A DNA stretch of 64,000 nucleotides from [Clostridium] viride DSM 6836 (GTDB taxonomy: Bacteria; Bacillota; Clostridia; Oscillospirales; Oscillospiraceae). Shown here one piece after another: positions 55,225-64,000 of the stretch. The DNA is taken from assembly GCA_000620945.1 (NCBI GenBank), contig KK211198.1, forward strand, positions 62,001 through 126,000, in the 5' to 3' direction. Position numbers and translations under genes: made by a program. Every line of letters starts with the position of its first letter. The stretch's first letter is position 1. The notes below the pieces were generated by a model. The model made no database searches. It had not been told where the DNA came from and was given only the letters and a program-made list of their open reading frames with translations.

Positions 55225-56940
55225 ATGACAAACCTGACCTTCGAAGAACTCTCCCTGCCAACTAACTTGTTAACCGCCATAAATGAAATGGGATTTACCG
55301 AAACGACCGAGGTACAAGCGGAAGCCATTCCGCTGATTCGCTCCGGTGCTGATGTGTTGGCCTGCTCACAGACTGGCACTGGAAAAACCCTCGCGTTCGG
55401 TATCCCTGCTGTGGAGTGTATCGCAGCGGAAGAGGATTTCGTTCAGGTTCTAATTTTAACCCCAACGCGAGAGCTCTCCCAACAATGCGGGGAAGAAATT
55501 CGCAAACTGGCACGTCACCTGTCCCATGTCAAAACTGCGGACATTTACGGTGGTGCGGACTTTGTCCCCCAGTTTAAATCCCTGAAAAAGGCAAACCTGG
55601 TCATTGGTACCCCAGGACGCGTGATGGATCACATGCGGAGGGAAAGCTTAAAGCTGGATCATGTGAAGATGATCGTGTTGGATGAAGCCGATGAGATGCT
55701 CAACATGGGCTTTAAGGAGGACATTGAAACCATCCTGCAAGATGTTCCCGAGGAACGCCAGATCGTCCTGTTCTCTGCCACGGTTCCCGCTGGGATTTTA
55801 GCCATCACCAAACAGTTTCAACGAAACCCCATTCACCTTAGTATTAATCGTGATCAAGCTACCTTAGAGAAGATTGCACAAACTTACGTGGAAGTTCCCA
55901 TGTATCGGAAGCAAGATGCCCTCAATCTTCTCCTTCATTCCTTCAAGCCAAACCGCTGCATCATCTTTGCCAATACCAAAACCATGGTTGATGAGTTAGT
56001 GGAGCTCCTCGAAAACTCTGGTTTCTCCACGGAGGGACTCCACGGGGACATGAAGCAGCTTCATAGAAGCAGTGTAATGCGTGGCTTTAAAAAAGGACAG
56101 GTGAATATTCTCGTTGCCACCGATGTGGCAGCCAGAGGAATTGACGTCAGTGACGTGGATTATGTCATTAACTATGATATTCCGAAAATGTCGGAGTACT
56201 ATATTCACCGCATCGGGAGAACCGGACGAGCAGGACGCGTCGGAACTGCCATTACGCTTTGCTGTGGCAAGCGCGAGGTTTCACAGATTCAACAATTGGG
56301 TCGTAGGATCAAGTCGAACATCACCCACATCCCATTGCCCACGATTGCCGATGTGGAACAAAGCTATCACCAAAGGGACATGGAGCTTCTCCGAAAGAAT
56401 ATGGAACAGCCCACCTCTTCCAAACACTTGGAGATGATCACGGAACTGGTGGCGGAGGGATACCCAGCCGAGCAAATTGCGGCTACGTTAATGAATCTGA
56501 CCTTTCATCACGACCTAAGTAGTTTGGTCAACGTGAAAGCAAGCACAAAGACGATTAACTCGAAAGAGGCGACCAACACGCACCAAAAAGGGGAAGCTCG
56601 TCCAGCAAAGCAAGTTCCCCTTGCCGACTTGGTTCTGGACATCGGTTCCTCCAATCGTGTCTCCCCCAACCACATTGTGGGTGCGCTGACCGAGTACACC
56701 GGCATCTCCTCCAAAAGCATTGGTCGCATTGATATTTCTGGAGACCATACCATCGTGGGTGTTCCGGCGCAACAATTGGATGACATTTTACTGGCCTTGC
56801 AAAGCTGCAAAATCTGCGGAAAACCAGTTAAGGCCATGCCCTTGTCCGATCCTTACCGAGTCAGATCAAGCAAATCACGCTTTGCTCCCCGGCGCAAGGG
56901 ACAAAACCTATCCTTTTCCGGCAAACGGAAACGAGCCTAA
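55225..56940 (+). CDS. DEAD-box ATP-dependent RNA helicase
   Basis: 571 residues from ATG 55225 (GAGG 7 bases upstream; an ATG at 55204 has no ribosome binding site). Q motif, CSQTGTGKTLAFG, PTRELSQQCG, DEAD in MIVLDEADEM, SAT, ARGIDV and HRIGRTGRAG are all present. The end has a DbpA/CsdA-type RNA-binding domain (SIGRIDISGDHTIVGVPAQQ) and a basic tail (KRKRA). CshA/DeaD-like, for ribosome assembly and mRNA turnover, often cold-induced. Monocistronic. Confidence 0.95.
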   Translation: MTNLTFEELSLPTNLLTAINEMGFTETTEVQAEAIPLIRSGADVLACSQTGTGKTLAFGIPAVECIAAEEDFVQVLILTPTRELSQQCGEEIRKLARHLSHVKTADIYGGADFVPQFKSLKKANLVIGTPGRVMDHMRRESLKLDHVKMIVLDEADEMLNMGFKEDIETILQDVPEERQIVLFSATVPAGILAITKQFQRNPIHLSINRDQATLEKIAQTYVEVPMYRKQDALNLLLHSFKPNRCIIFANTKTMVDELVELLENSGFSTEGLHGDMKQLHRSSVMRGFKKGQVNILVATDVAARGIDVSDVDYVINYDIPKMSEYYIHRIGRTGRAGRVGTAITLCCGKREVSQIQQLGRRIKSNITHIPLPTIADVEQSYHQRDMELLRKNMEQPTSSKHLEMITELVAEGYPAEQIAATLMNLTFHHDLSSLVNVKASTKTINSKEATNTHQKGEARPAKQVPLADLVLDIGSSNRVSPNHIVGALTEYTGISSKSIGRIDISGDHTIVGVPAQQLDDILLALQSCKICGKPVKAMPLSDPYRVRSSKSRFAPRRKGQNLSFSGKRKRA

Positions 56941-56956
56941 ATTTTTGCATAACAAT

Positions 56957-56994
56957 AAAGGAGCAGGAAGGGAGAATCCCTTTCCGCTCCTTTT
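56957..56994. terminator. Terminator after the helicase gene
   Basis: Imperfect 17-bp stem (56957-56973 with 56977-56993, two mismatches), T-rich tail. Lies between convergent genes. Confidence 0.7.
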
Positions 56995-57000
56995 CTCTGT

Positions 57001-57636
57001 TTATGACAAAGGTAGTGCCTGTGCTGCGCCGGATAAGAGCCATGGTAAAAAGATCAATTCCCAAAGAGTACAGGCCAATAAGACCCCTAAGGATATGGTA
57101 TAGGTTATAAGGACGGCAGGTGAGTTGGTGCTTTGCCGGTTGGGCTTTAGCATCGGCCCTCTCCCCTTTGCCTGCGCTGCCATGGAGATTCCTTGTGTTC
57201 CCAACAGGAAGAGAATCGGAATGGTGAGGAGGCTCTCCACGCCCAGAAGCAACATCGCAAAGAGCAAGCCCTTTCGTCCCAAAACTTGTACAAAAGCAGA
57301 AATGCAAAAGGAGAACAGGAAACCGCGGAGAAAGAAGATTGCTGGAATGCCCACAAGCCCAATGGAGGTATAGCTAAATAGGACCACCAAGATAGGCCAA
57401 CGGAAGATGGACCAAATGGTCGAAATTAGGCTTGGTTTTTGGATGGTGTGGTCACGAAGAGCAGCTAAAAAATCCCTTATGTACGCAGAGAGTGATTCAC
57501 TTGCACTGCCCGACACCGATGCAGCCAGGATCACAGCAAAGATCCCACCGAACAGAAAGGCGAGAGCAAGGAGAATCAGGGCAGGTTTATTGGGTTCTTT
57601 TCCTTGCGACAACCGTTTTTTATAAGTCTGTTTCAT
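57001..57636 (-). CDS. spoIIM: Stage II sporulation protein M-like membrane protein
   Basis: 211 residues, about five hydrophobic segments. Pattern FGGIFAVILAAS, FLRGFLFSFCISAFVQVLGRKGLLFAMLLL and the LLTIPILFLLGT region fit the SpoIIM/DUF95 family. In B. subtilis SpoIIM works with SpoIID and SpoIIP in engulfment; a SpoIID-type gene lies 3 kb away. ATG with GAGGTAA upstream. Assignment rests on family pattern and size. Confidence 0.75.
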   Translation of the reverse strand: MKQTYKKRLSQGKEPNKPALILLALAFLFGGIFAVILAASVSGSASESLSAYIRDFLAALRDHTIQKPSLISTIWSIFRWPILVVLFSYTSIGLVGIPAIFFLRGFLFSFCISAFVQVLGRKGLLFAMLLLGVESLLTIPILFLLGTQGISMAAQAKGRGPMLKPNRQSTNSPAVLITYTISLGVLLACTLWELIFLPWLLSGAAQALPLS

Positions 57637-57665
57637 GTTTACCTCATCTCAAGCCGGACATGGCT

Positions 57666-58091
57666 TTAGTGTTTTTTTCGTTTCTTTGCTCTTGCTCTTC
57701 GTGGCTGTTTGGTCAGTCCGGAAAAACAAGCCCCTACCATGGCAGCTAAGAACAACCAAAGTCCGTTCCCCTGCCATTGAGGATGTTCATATCCCATGTA
57801 CGCAATGCCTAGTAACAGGATGCAAAGGATAATCCCCGTGACTGCTCCAAGCAGCATGGGCGCACCTTCCCCTCGTTTGACCGCATATCTTCCTCCGAAC
57901 ATGGCACAAAGTGCAAGTAACACGATGCATACCTTTACCATGATGCTCTCTGGAAGGATGCCCGAAAAAACAAATCCTGCCGAAGCCAGCAACAGCAGGC
58001 AACAGGAACCCAGGGCCAACAAAGCACCAAAGAACACGGGAATCAGGAATTTTTGAATCGTTGAGCCAGATCTCCCATCCTTATCTTGCAT
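57666..58091 (-). CDS. TIGR04086-type membrane protein
   Basis: 141 residues from ATG 58091 (GGGAGG 6 bases upstream). Four hydrophobic helices and a very basic C-terminus (RRARAKKRKKH). In Firmicutes TIGR04086 proteins are encoded next to yajC, as here. Function unknown. The ribosome binding site is enclosed in a hairpin (58094-58144) that also looks like the yajC terminator. Confidence 0.75.
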   Translation of the reverse strand: MQDKDGRSGSTIQKFLIPVFFGALLALGSCCLLLLASAGFVFSGILPESIMVKVCIVLLALCAMFGGRYAVKRGEGAPMLLGAVTGIILCILLLGIAYMGYEHPQWQGNGLWLFLAAMVGACFSGLTKQPRRARAKKRKKH

Positions 58092-58093
58092 AA

Positions 58094-58144
58094 AAAAACC
58101 TCCCGGCAAAGAATTTCTAATGAATTCTATGCTAAGAGGTTTTT
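58094..58144 (-). promoter_or_regulatory. Hairpin containing the ribosome binding site of the TIGR04086 gene
   Basis: On the minus strand AAAAACCTC (58136-58144) pairs exactly with GAGGTTTTT (58094-58102), which contains the GGAGG. An inner AGAATT/AATTCT stem strengthens it. Both a yajC terminator and an RBS-blocking structure. Confidence 0.6.
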
Positions 58145-58162
58145 AAATATTCTACTTGTATG

Positions 58163-58459
58163 TTAGCGAGGCTCGCCGTCCGCATCCGCCACTACCGTAA
58201 TTCCCTTTTCGAGAATTCCCCACTTGGCATACTCCAAGCGAACACGGTCTGCCCCGGTTTCGACAACGACGGTGCCTTCCTTCACGGCGCAAACGGTACC
58301 AACGATACCATCAATCATGGTTACTTCGTCGCCGGGAGCAAGGGTCTTTTTCATATCCTGTTTTTCTTTCCTGCGTCGACGATCTGGACGAATTTTAAGA
58401 AAATAAAACAGTCCAAAATAAACAAGCGCAAGTACTAAAAAGATAGAAGTATAATCCAT
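58163..58459 (-). CDS. yajC: Preprotein translocase subunit YajC
   Basis: 98 residues from ATG 58459 (GGAGGG 9 bases upstream). One N-terminal membrane helix then the cytosolic YajC domain (RPDRRRRKEKQDMKKTLAPGDEVTMIDGIVGTV). Accessory subunit of SecDF-YidC. In the classical queA-tgt-yajC order. Confidence 0.95.
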   Translation of the reverse strand: MDYTSIFLVLALVYFGLFYFLKIRPDRRRRKEKQDMKKTLAPGDEVTMIDGIVGTVCAVKEGTVVVETGADRVRLEYAKWGILEKGITVVADADGEPR

Positions 58460-58567
58460 TGGGTAATTCCCTCCGTTGTTTTGACTGGAGTATTGGCTCC
58501 GTGCAAAAATAGTATCTGTATTATTATATAGGTTTGCCATTGATTTGACAAGCCTTTTTCTTGATTT

Positions 58568-59698
58568 TCAGATTTTGAGTGCCAATTTTTGTGAATATTC
58601 TGCTCGGAAAGCGGAGAAAGAACCCTCGTCCAAGGAGTCGCGTATGCGTTGCATTAAAGAGTTGTAGAAATACAAATTATGCAGAACGGCAAGACGCATG
58701 GCCAGCATTTCACCCGAAGCAAAGAGATGACGAAGATAGGATCGGGAAAAGCTTTTACAAACGGGACATTGGCAGACAGGATCAATGGGGCGTCCATCCG
58801 TTTTGTACTTCTCATTCTTGATGTTTAACGCACCTTCCCAGGTATAGAGCTTTCCATGTCTGGCATTTCGGGCAGGCATGACACAATCAAAGAAGTCCAC
58901 CCCTCGAAACACCGCTTCAATCAGATTCGAAGGTGTCCCTACCCCCATGAGGTAGCGGGGTTTCTCCTTTGGCATGTGAGGCTCCACTGCGTCAATAATG
59001 TCGTACATGACCTGCGTTTCTTCTCCTACGGCAAGGCCCCCAATGGCATACCCATCGCACTCAATGTTAGCCGTTTCCTTCATGTGCCAAACCCGCAAAT
59101 CGGCATAGGTTCCTCCTTGGTTGATTCCAAAGAGCATCTGGTTTGGATTCACAGCATCCGGCAATGTCTTTTGATGGTCATGCTCTACCTTGCAACGGGC
59201 CAGCCAGCGCAAAGTGCGCTCACAGGATTGCTTTACGTACTCATAGGGCGCTGGATTTTCCACGCATTCATCAAACGCCATGGCGATATCGGAACCTAAG
59301 TTTGCCTGGATGCGCATGCTTTCTTCCGGCCCCATAAAGATGCGTCGTCCATCCAGATGAGAGGCAAAGGTGACGCCCTCTTCTGTAATCTTTCGAAGTC
59401 CGGAAAGAGAAAATACCTGAAACCCACCACTGTCGGTTAAGATAGGGCCGTCCCAGTTCATAAATTGATGAAGTCCCCCCATGGTCTTCACCACCTCATC
59501 TCCGGGTCGAAGATGAAGGTGATAGGTATTCGACAGTTCGACCTGGCAACCTACTTCCTTTAAATCAATGGCAGAGACGCCCCCCTTGATCGCAGCTTGT
59601 GTCCCGACATTCATGAAGACCGGTGTTTGGACTTCACCATGGGGACAGACAAAACGCCCCCGTCTTGCTCTATCTTCCGTTTTTAGTAATTCAAACAC
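58568..59698 (-). CDS. tgt: Queuine tRNA-ribosyltransferase
   Basis: 376 residues; GTG start with AAAGGAG upstream. Exchanges guanine 34 for preQ1 in GUN-anticodon tRNAs. Catalytic Asp residues in LTDSGGFQVFSL and GVDFFDCVMPARNARHG, and a zinc site CQCPVCKSFSRSYLRHLFASGE. Follows queA with a 22-base gap. Confidence 0.97.
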   Translation of the reverse strand: MFELLKTEDRARRGRFVCPHGEVQTPVFMNVGTQAAIKGGVSAIDLKEVGCQVELSNTYHLHLRPGDEVVKTMGGLHQFMNWDGPILTDSGGFQVFSLSGLRKITEEGVTFASHLDGRRIFMGPEESMRIQANLGSDIAMAFDECVENPAPYEYVKQSCERTLRWLARCKVEHDHQKTLPDAVNPNQMLFGINQGGTYADLRVWHMKETANIECDGYAIGGLAVGEETQVMYDIIDAVEPHMPKEKPRYLMGVGTPSNLIEAVFRGVDFFDCVMPARNARHGKLYTWEGALNIKNEKYKTDGRPIDPVCQCPVCKSFSRSYLRHLFASGEMLAMRLAVLHNLYFYNSLMQRIRDSLDEGSFSAFRAEYSQKLALKI

Positions 59699-59720
59699 AG
59701 AATGGCTCCTTTGTTGTTGT

Positions 59721-60752
59721 TTAATATAGTATCATACTGTCGCCAAATGAAAAAAAGCGGTACCTCTCTCGAATGGCCTCCTCGTAGGCGGCAATCACCT
59801 TTTCGCGGCTAGATAGGGCAGAGACCAGCATAATGAGAGTGGATTCCGGTAAATGAAAGTTGGTAATCAGACCATCAAGAATTTTAAACCGATAGCCAGG
59901 ATAGATAAAGATGTTGGTCCACTTCCCTCCCGATTCCAGTGTTCCATCCTCTCGAGCAAAGCTTTCAATCGTTCGGCAAGATGTCGTACCCACGCAAAGG
60001 ATCCTTCCTCCCTGCTGCTTAGTCGTATTCACGATCTGGGCAGTTTCGGGAGAGATGACACAATATTCATGGTGCATTTCATGATCCAAGGGGTCATCTG
60101 CTTTGACTGGTCGAAAGGTTCCCAGACCTACATGAAGCGTCACATAAGCAAGGGAAACTCCCATATCCTGAATCTCCTGAAGCAGTTCTTTGGTAAAGTG
60201 TAAACCTGCCGTGGGCGCCGCAGCAGAACCAACCTCCCTAGAATACACGGTTTGATATCGTTCCGCATCTTCTAGTTCTTCCTTAATGTAAGGTGGTAGG
60301 GGCATTTTTCCCAGTCGCTCCAGAATCTCCAGAAAGATTCCATCATAGTCAAACCGAAGCAACCGGTTGCCGTTTTCCAACACTTCGGTTACCTCTGCAT
60401 TCAGTTTCCCATTTCCAAAGGTAATCTGCGCGCCCACACGCAATTTTCGGCCCGGACGTACGATACATTCCCAAACCTTATCGCCTCTGTCCACCAAAAG
60501 CACCACTTCTGCTGCCCCTCCGGAAGGGAAACGCTGCCCAATGAGACGAGCGGGCAAAACCCGGGAATCGTTTAAAATCAGACAATCCCCTGGACGCAAC
60601 AAGGTGGGTAAGTCATGAAAATGCATATGCCGAATTTCTCCGCTATCCTTCTTTAAGGCCAGCAGCCGAGAAGCATCCCGCTGCGCAATCGGAGTCTGTG
60701 CAATGAGTTCTGGTGGAAGCTCAAAGTAAAAATCAGAAGTTTTAATAGACAT
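59721..60752 (-). CDS. queA: S-adenosylmethionine:tRNA ribosyltransferase-isomerase
   Basis: 343 residues from ATG 60752 (GGGGATTG upstream). Turns preQ1-tRNA into epoxyqueuosine-tRNA. FYFELPPELIAQTPIAQRDASRLL, LILNDSRVLPARL, SAAAPTAGLHFT and NFHLPESTLIMLVSA are present. Start overlaps the 3' end of the SpoIID-type gene by 11 bases, so the two may be cotranscribed. Confidence 0.97.
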   Translation of the reverse strand: MSIKTSDFYFELPPELIAQTPIAQRDASRLLALKKDSGEIRHMHFHDLPTLLRPGDCLILNDSRVLPARLIGQRFPSGGAAEVVLLVDRGDKVWECIVRPGRKLRVGAQITFGNGKLNAEVTEVLENGNRLLRFDYDGIFLEILERLGKMPLPPYIKEELEDAERYQTVYSREVGSAAAPTAGLHFTKELLQEIQDMGVSLAYVTLHVGLGTFRPVKADDPLDHEMHHEYCVISPETAQIVNTTKQQGGRILCVGTTSCRTIESFAREDGTLESGGKWTNIFIYPGYRFKILDGLITNFHLPESTLIMLVSALSSREKVIAAYEEAIRERYRFFSFGDSMILY

Positions 60753-62409
60753 CAATCCCCGTAAAATAAAATGTTAAGATATCCTGGTAGGTCTTTCCTT
60801 GCTTCGCCATGGCATAGGCTCCCCACTGGCTCAGGCCAACGTGGTGCCCGTTTCCGCTTCCGTTGATGGTGAAGAGGCCACTACCTGAGCTGCTCCCGCC
60901 AGTGCTTGCCGCAACAAGCGCCTCTGATCCCGATGCCGTTATGGCATAAAGACCACTGGATGACAATTGGGTCTTTGCTCCCCCTTCGCCAATACTCCAA
61001 AGACCGGAAAGCCCAGATACAGTACCGGTTTCATCGACGTAATAGCTTCCGGTACCAGAGGAGCTTCCTCCCCCGGTGATGGTAAACCGCATGGATCTAA
61101 GACCCAGTATCGTTCTAGCGCGCTCACGACTAAAGGGGAAGGTTGCCCCATTGCTATCGACAAATGCAATGGAAAGGACATTGCCCAAGGGGGTATACTC
61201 GGTTACTTTTAGATCGACAATGGTACTGCACTGATAGCCTTTTGATTGAAGCAAGGAGGTCAGATTATCACTCAGGAAACTGACACTCCAACGATAGTTT
61301 GGAATGGTGCTTTCGATGGTGGCTTCATACGGATCCTTTACCCCGGAAAGGTATGGAAGATTGGAATTTCCGCCCCATACGTTCCGAACATCTTCCGATG
61401 CACCACCGTTGGAGGAATAGTAGTACGTCTGGGCTAGCTTGCCCTGATAATAGGCATACACTCCCTTGGTTTCCTCAACGGCTCGATCTGTGTTCGCTGT
61501 CGCACTGTTCGTGCCTCGATAGACTTGGCAGCACGTCGTGTTGCAGATATCAAAGTGTTGGCTGGTATGGCGATTTCCGGTCGAAACCAGGGTATAGTTT
61601 CGGGCACAGACGGCTTGCGCCTTCAGGGCTTCCAGGGGCCAAGAGGAACTCATTTCATAAGGAAGGATACCCTTGATATAATCTTCCATACTTAAATAGT
61701 TGGACACTGTGAGATTCAAGCCACTGATGCGTTCATAGAGGAATGCACCATAGTAACGATATCCCTTAAACCAAGTTTGTGTTTTGGTTGTATCGTCTAA
61801 GCCTGGGTTCACGGCAAATATCTGTGTCCCTGCACTATCGAATTGAAACAATACCTTTGCTGTTTTCGTTTTTGTCACCGTAATACCAGAGGAAGATGTC
61901 CCTACGATGGTGGTGGAGGAAAGACCCAGTTCGCTTTGTGCGTTCTGAGCGGCATCCTTGCTGGTATAGGCTCCGATGCGAACCACGTACCGGTCGGAAA
62001 TCCATGCCGGAAACCCATCTGCGTACCCCCCGGCTGCTGCCTGTGCTTCGGAAAAGGAGGCGTATGTATTGGGAAGCTCCAGATGATAGTAGCCTATTAC
62101 TGCAGTGCTGCCGCCGGGATCTGCGTCAAAATACAGGTTATCCTTCAGATAGATGGTTTGTGTCTTGAGCATGGAGATCTGTGTTTCTCTCGTATCGCCC
62201 AAATTGGTAAACTGGCCTGCCGCATCATAGTAGCCAAAGCGATAACCGGATCCCGTGCTATTTTCTAAATTGGCCGTTGCCAGCGCAGAGCTGCCGTAAA
62301 AAAGACCCACACGAACCATATCTCCCTGCGCGGCGGCCTTGGCCCCTGGAACAATAGAGAGTGGAAGGAATATACATAAGGAAAGCAGAAGTGAAACAAG
62401 TTTTTTCAT
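60742..62409 (-). CDS. SpoIID/LytB-domain protein with SPOR domain
   Basis: 555 residues from ATG 62409 (TGGAG upstream). Signal peptide (about 1-26), an SPOR-like peptidoglycan-binding segment (about 125-175, YVVRIGAYTSKDAAQNAQSEL), then a SpoIID/LytB amidase-enhancer/lytic domain (YLSMEDYIKGILPYEMSSSW, ALKAQAVCARNY, SSNGGASED). Conserved GHHVGLSQWGAYAMA-x-GKTYQDILTFYF closes it. Secreted peptidoglycan-processing protein, likely in sporulation or spore germination. Confidence 0.9.
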   Translation of the reverse strand: MKKLVSLLLSLCIFLPLSIVPGAKAAAQGDMVRVGLFYGSSALATANLENSTGSGYRFGYYDAAGQFTNLGDTRETQISMLKTQTIYLKDNLYFDADPGGSTAVIGYYHLELPNTYASFSEAQAAAGGYADGFPAWISDRYVVRIGAYTSKDAAQNAQSELGLSSTTIVGTSSSGITVTKTKTAKVLFQFDSAGTQIFAVNPGLDDTTKTQTWFKGYRYYGAFLYERISGLNLTVSNYLSMEDYIKGILPYEMSSSWPLEALKAQAVCARNYTLVSTGNRHTSQHFDICNTTCCQVYRGTNSATANTDRAVEETKGVYAYYQGKLAQTYYYSSNGGASEDVRNVWGGNSNLPYLSGVKDPYEATIESTIPNYRWSVSFLSDNLTSLLQSKGYQCSTIVDLKVTEYTPLGNVLSIAFVDSNGATFPFSRERARTILGLRSMRFTITGGGSSSGTGSYYVDETGTVSGLSGLWSIGEGGAKTQLSSSGLYAITASGSEALVAASTGGSSSGSGLFTINGSGNGHHVGLSQWGAYAMAKQGKTYQDILTFYFTGIDVY

Positions 62410-62625
62410 AGAGCACTCCAATCATATCGTAACAGCCTTTCGTTGACAGCCTTTGCCCCACATGGTATGATGAAAACCAGATTTCAAGAAACTTGCGTTG
62501 GTTCTCCATGTCAAAAAAACCAAGCATTTTATATTATAGTACAGAATCCCACCCATTTTCAATTGGCATGTTTCCGAATTTGGGGTTTGGAACGAAATAA
62601 CTCAGATCGATCAGGAGGAGATTAC

Positions 62626-63711
62626 ATGAAAAAGTATTCCGTGGGCGTGATTGGCGGCACCGGCATGGTAGGCCAACGGTTTGTCAGCTTGCTTGAGGGG
62701 CATCCTTGGTTTCAGTTGACCACCGTTGCAGCCAGTGCCCGCTCTGCCGGAAAAACCTATGAAGAAGCGGTCGGCGCGCGCTGGGCAATGGATTGCCCCA
62801 TGCCAGAATCGGTCAAAGGGCTGATCGTTCTCAACGCCGAAACCGACAAAGAACAAATTGCCAAGCAAGTGGACTTTGTCTTCTCTGCGGTCGATATGAA
62901 AAAAGAAGAAATTCAAGCCCTTGAAGAGTCATATGCAAAGTTGGAGTGTCCTGTGGTCTCCAACAACAGTGCTCATCGCTGGACTCCGGATGTCCCCATG
63001 GTCATTCCTGAAATTAACCCCGAGCACTTGGACGTCATTCCTGCCCAGCGGAAGCGTTTGGGAACGGAAAAGGGCTTCATCGCGGTTAAATCCAATTGCT
63101 CCATCCAAGGCTATGCCCCTGCCTTACACCCCCTGCGCTCCTTTGGCATTGAACAGGTTCTGGTCTGCACGTATCAAGCCATTTCTGGCGCAGGTAAAAC
63201 CTTTGAAACTTGGCCTGAGATGATCGATAACATCATTCCTTACATCGGCGGTGAGGAGGAAAAGTCGGAGCGTGAACCATTAAAGCTCTGGGGTATCGTG
63301 CGAAATGGCGTGATTGAGACGGCGACGTCCCCTGCCATCACCGCACAATGCTTGCGGGTTCCCGTCAGTGACGGACATACGGCTGCGGTTTTTGTCCGCT
63401 TTGAGAAAAAGCCCACCTTGGAAGAGATCAAGGACATTTGGAACAAGTACCAAGGCCGTGCACAAGAGTTGAATCTGCCTAGTGCTCCCAAGCAGTTCCT
63501 GCGTTATTTTGATGAGCCAGACCGTCCCCAGGCTCGTTTGGATCGTGACTTAGAAGGTGGAATGGCGGTTACCCTCGGTCGTCTTCGTCCAGATAGCCAG
63601 TATGACTATAAGTTCATTGGTCTGGCACATAATACCTTGCGCGGCGCTGCAGGTGGTGGTGTCCTTCTGGCTGAGCTTCTTTGTGCAGAGGGCTACATCA
63701 CAGCTCGATAG
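62626..63711 (+). CDS. asd: Aspartate-semialdehyde dehydrogenase
   Basis: 361 residues from ATG 62626 (AGGAGGAG upstream). NADPH-dependent reduction of aspartyl phosphate, leading to lysine, DAP, methionine and threonine. GVIGGTGMVGQRFV, NNSAHRW, catalytic Cys158 in SNCSIQGYAP, and GHTAAVFV are visible. The sequence is of the archaeal/fungal-type subfamily rather than the E. coli one. dapA begins 131 bases on. Confidence 0.95.
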   Translation: MKKYSVGVIGGTGMVGQRFVSLLEGHPWFQLTTVAASARSAGKTYEEAVGARWAMDCPMPESVKGLIVLNAETDKEQIAKQVDFVFSAVDMKKEEIQALEESYAKLECPVVSNNSAHRWTPDVPMVIPEINPEHLDVIPAQRKRLGTEKGFIAVKSNCSIQGYAPALHPLRSFGIEQVLVCTYQAISGAGKTFETWPEMIDNIIPYIGGEEEKSEREPLKLWGIVRNGVIETATSPAITAQCLRVPVSDGHTAAVFVRFEKKPTLEEIKDIWNKYQGRAQELNLPSAPKQFLRYFDEPDRPQARLDRDLEGGMAVTLGRLRPDSQYDYKFIGLAHNTLRGAAGGGVLLAELLCAEGYITAR

Positions 63712-63746
63712 TACTGATTCCGATCAACAAAGCATACAGTTTAAAT

Positions 63747-63825
63747 AACCCGTGAAGGTCTTATCCTGCGTTACAGAAGACGGTTTCTGAACGTTCCGAG
63801 AAAGCCCTTCATGGGTTTAATTTTT
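63747..63825 (+). promoter_or_regulatory. Structured element between asd and dapA
   Basis: A 12-bp stem (63747-63758 with 63806-63817) encloses a 47-base region with its own CAGAA/TTCTG hairpin and is followed by AATTTTT, then the dapA ribosome binding site. Attenuator or terminator with a complex loop. Confidence 0.5.
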
Positions 63826-63842
63826 ACGGGAGGCATTTTTCA

Positions 63843-64000
63843 ATGAAAGAGCCGATTTTTTCCGGGACTTGTACTGCTTTGATTACCCCGTTTCAGTCGG
63901 ACGGATGCATTGATTTTGCAAGGCTTGGCACTCTGATTGAACGTCAGATTGCCGCAGGAATCGATGCGATCTGCTTTTGTGGTACGACCGGTGAAAGCGC
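63843..64000 (+). CDS. dapA: 4-Hydroxy-tetrahydrodipicolinate synthase, N-terminal part (truncated by window edge)
   Basis: First 52 residues only. SGTCTALITPFQSDG-x-IDF and the GTTGES motif of the class I aldolase active site identify DapA. Condenses pyruvate with aspartate semialdehyde, the step after asd. ATG with GGGAGG upstream. Confidence 0.93.
   Translation, partial: MKEPIFSGTCTALITPFQSDGCIDFARLGTLIERQIAAGIDAICFCGTTGES

Overview
The window looks like the chromosome of a spore-forming anaerobic member of the Clostridia. The evidence is a spoIIGA-sigE pair, cwlD, a SpoIID-type and a SpoIIM-type protein, a collagen-like (BclA-type) surface protein, PPi-dependent phosphofructokinase, many iron-sulfur and O2-sensitive enzymes (hybrid cluster protein, [FeFe]-hydrogenase-like protein, 4-hydroxybutyryl-CoA dehydratase), strong AGGAGG ribosome binding sites and frequent GTG/TTG starts. 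The species cannot be named from this sequence. I saw no tRNA or rRNA gene, CRISPR array, intact insertion sequence or prophage.

Layout. 1-16.5 kb is mostly housekeeping: the end of a UDP-GlcNAc 2-epimerase, small conserved proteins, coaX, nth, glyA, rarA, an S1-domain protein, DUF951, a radical SAM protein, spoIIGA-sigE, pfp, fba, cwlD, radA, and a tyrosine recombinase whose promoter is followed by a perfect 12-6-12 inverted repeat. 16.5-34 kb is an accessory zone: an iron-sulfur protein, a rifampicin-phosphotransferase-like enzyme, a chemoreceptor, and a complete-looking sigma-54-controlled GABA fermentation locus. It also holds remnants of at least five decayed genes (VanZ-like, two ABC ATPases, flavodoxin, PadR).

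GABA locus (23.9-32.9 kb). On the minus strand lie 4-hydroxybutyryl-CoA dehydratase, 4-hydroxybutyrate dehydrogenase, GABA aminotransferase and an APC permease. A near-consensus -24/-12 promoter precedes the dehydratase gene. Next to it are a PAS/AAA+/Fis enhancer-binding protein and a divergent rpoN. Together they would import GABA and convert it via succinic semialdehyde, 4-hydroxybutyrate and 4-hydroxybutyryl-CoA to crotonyl-CoA. The CoA-transferase step is not in the window.

Copper locus (33.8-42.7 kb): a small CC-motif protein, an HMA-SafE-cupredoxin fusion, a second membrane-anchored cupredoxin, a tiny membrane protein, an HxlR regulator with a palindromic operator, CopA ATPase, a lipoprotein, CopZ, and an OmpR/BaeS-type two-component system.

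42.7-64 kb: mnmA and a polar amino-acid ABC importer (probably for a sulfur amino acid) diverge from promoters that share AT-rich palindromes. Then come a coiled-coil protein, a hydrogenase-like protein, a glycosyltransferase with a collagen-like protein, and a ferredoxin-cupin-hcp nitrosative-stress operon with a palindrome near -41.5. The end holds a DEAD-box helicase, SpoIIM, a TIGR04086-type protein, yajC, tgt, queA, SpoIID, asd and the start of dapA.
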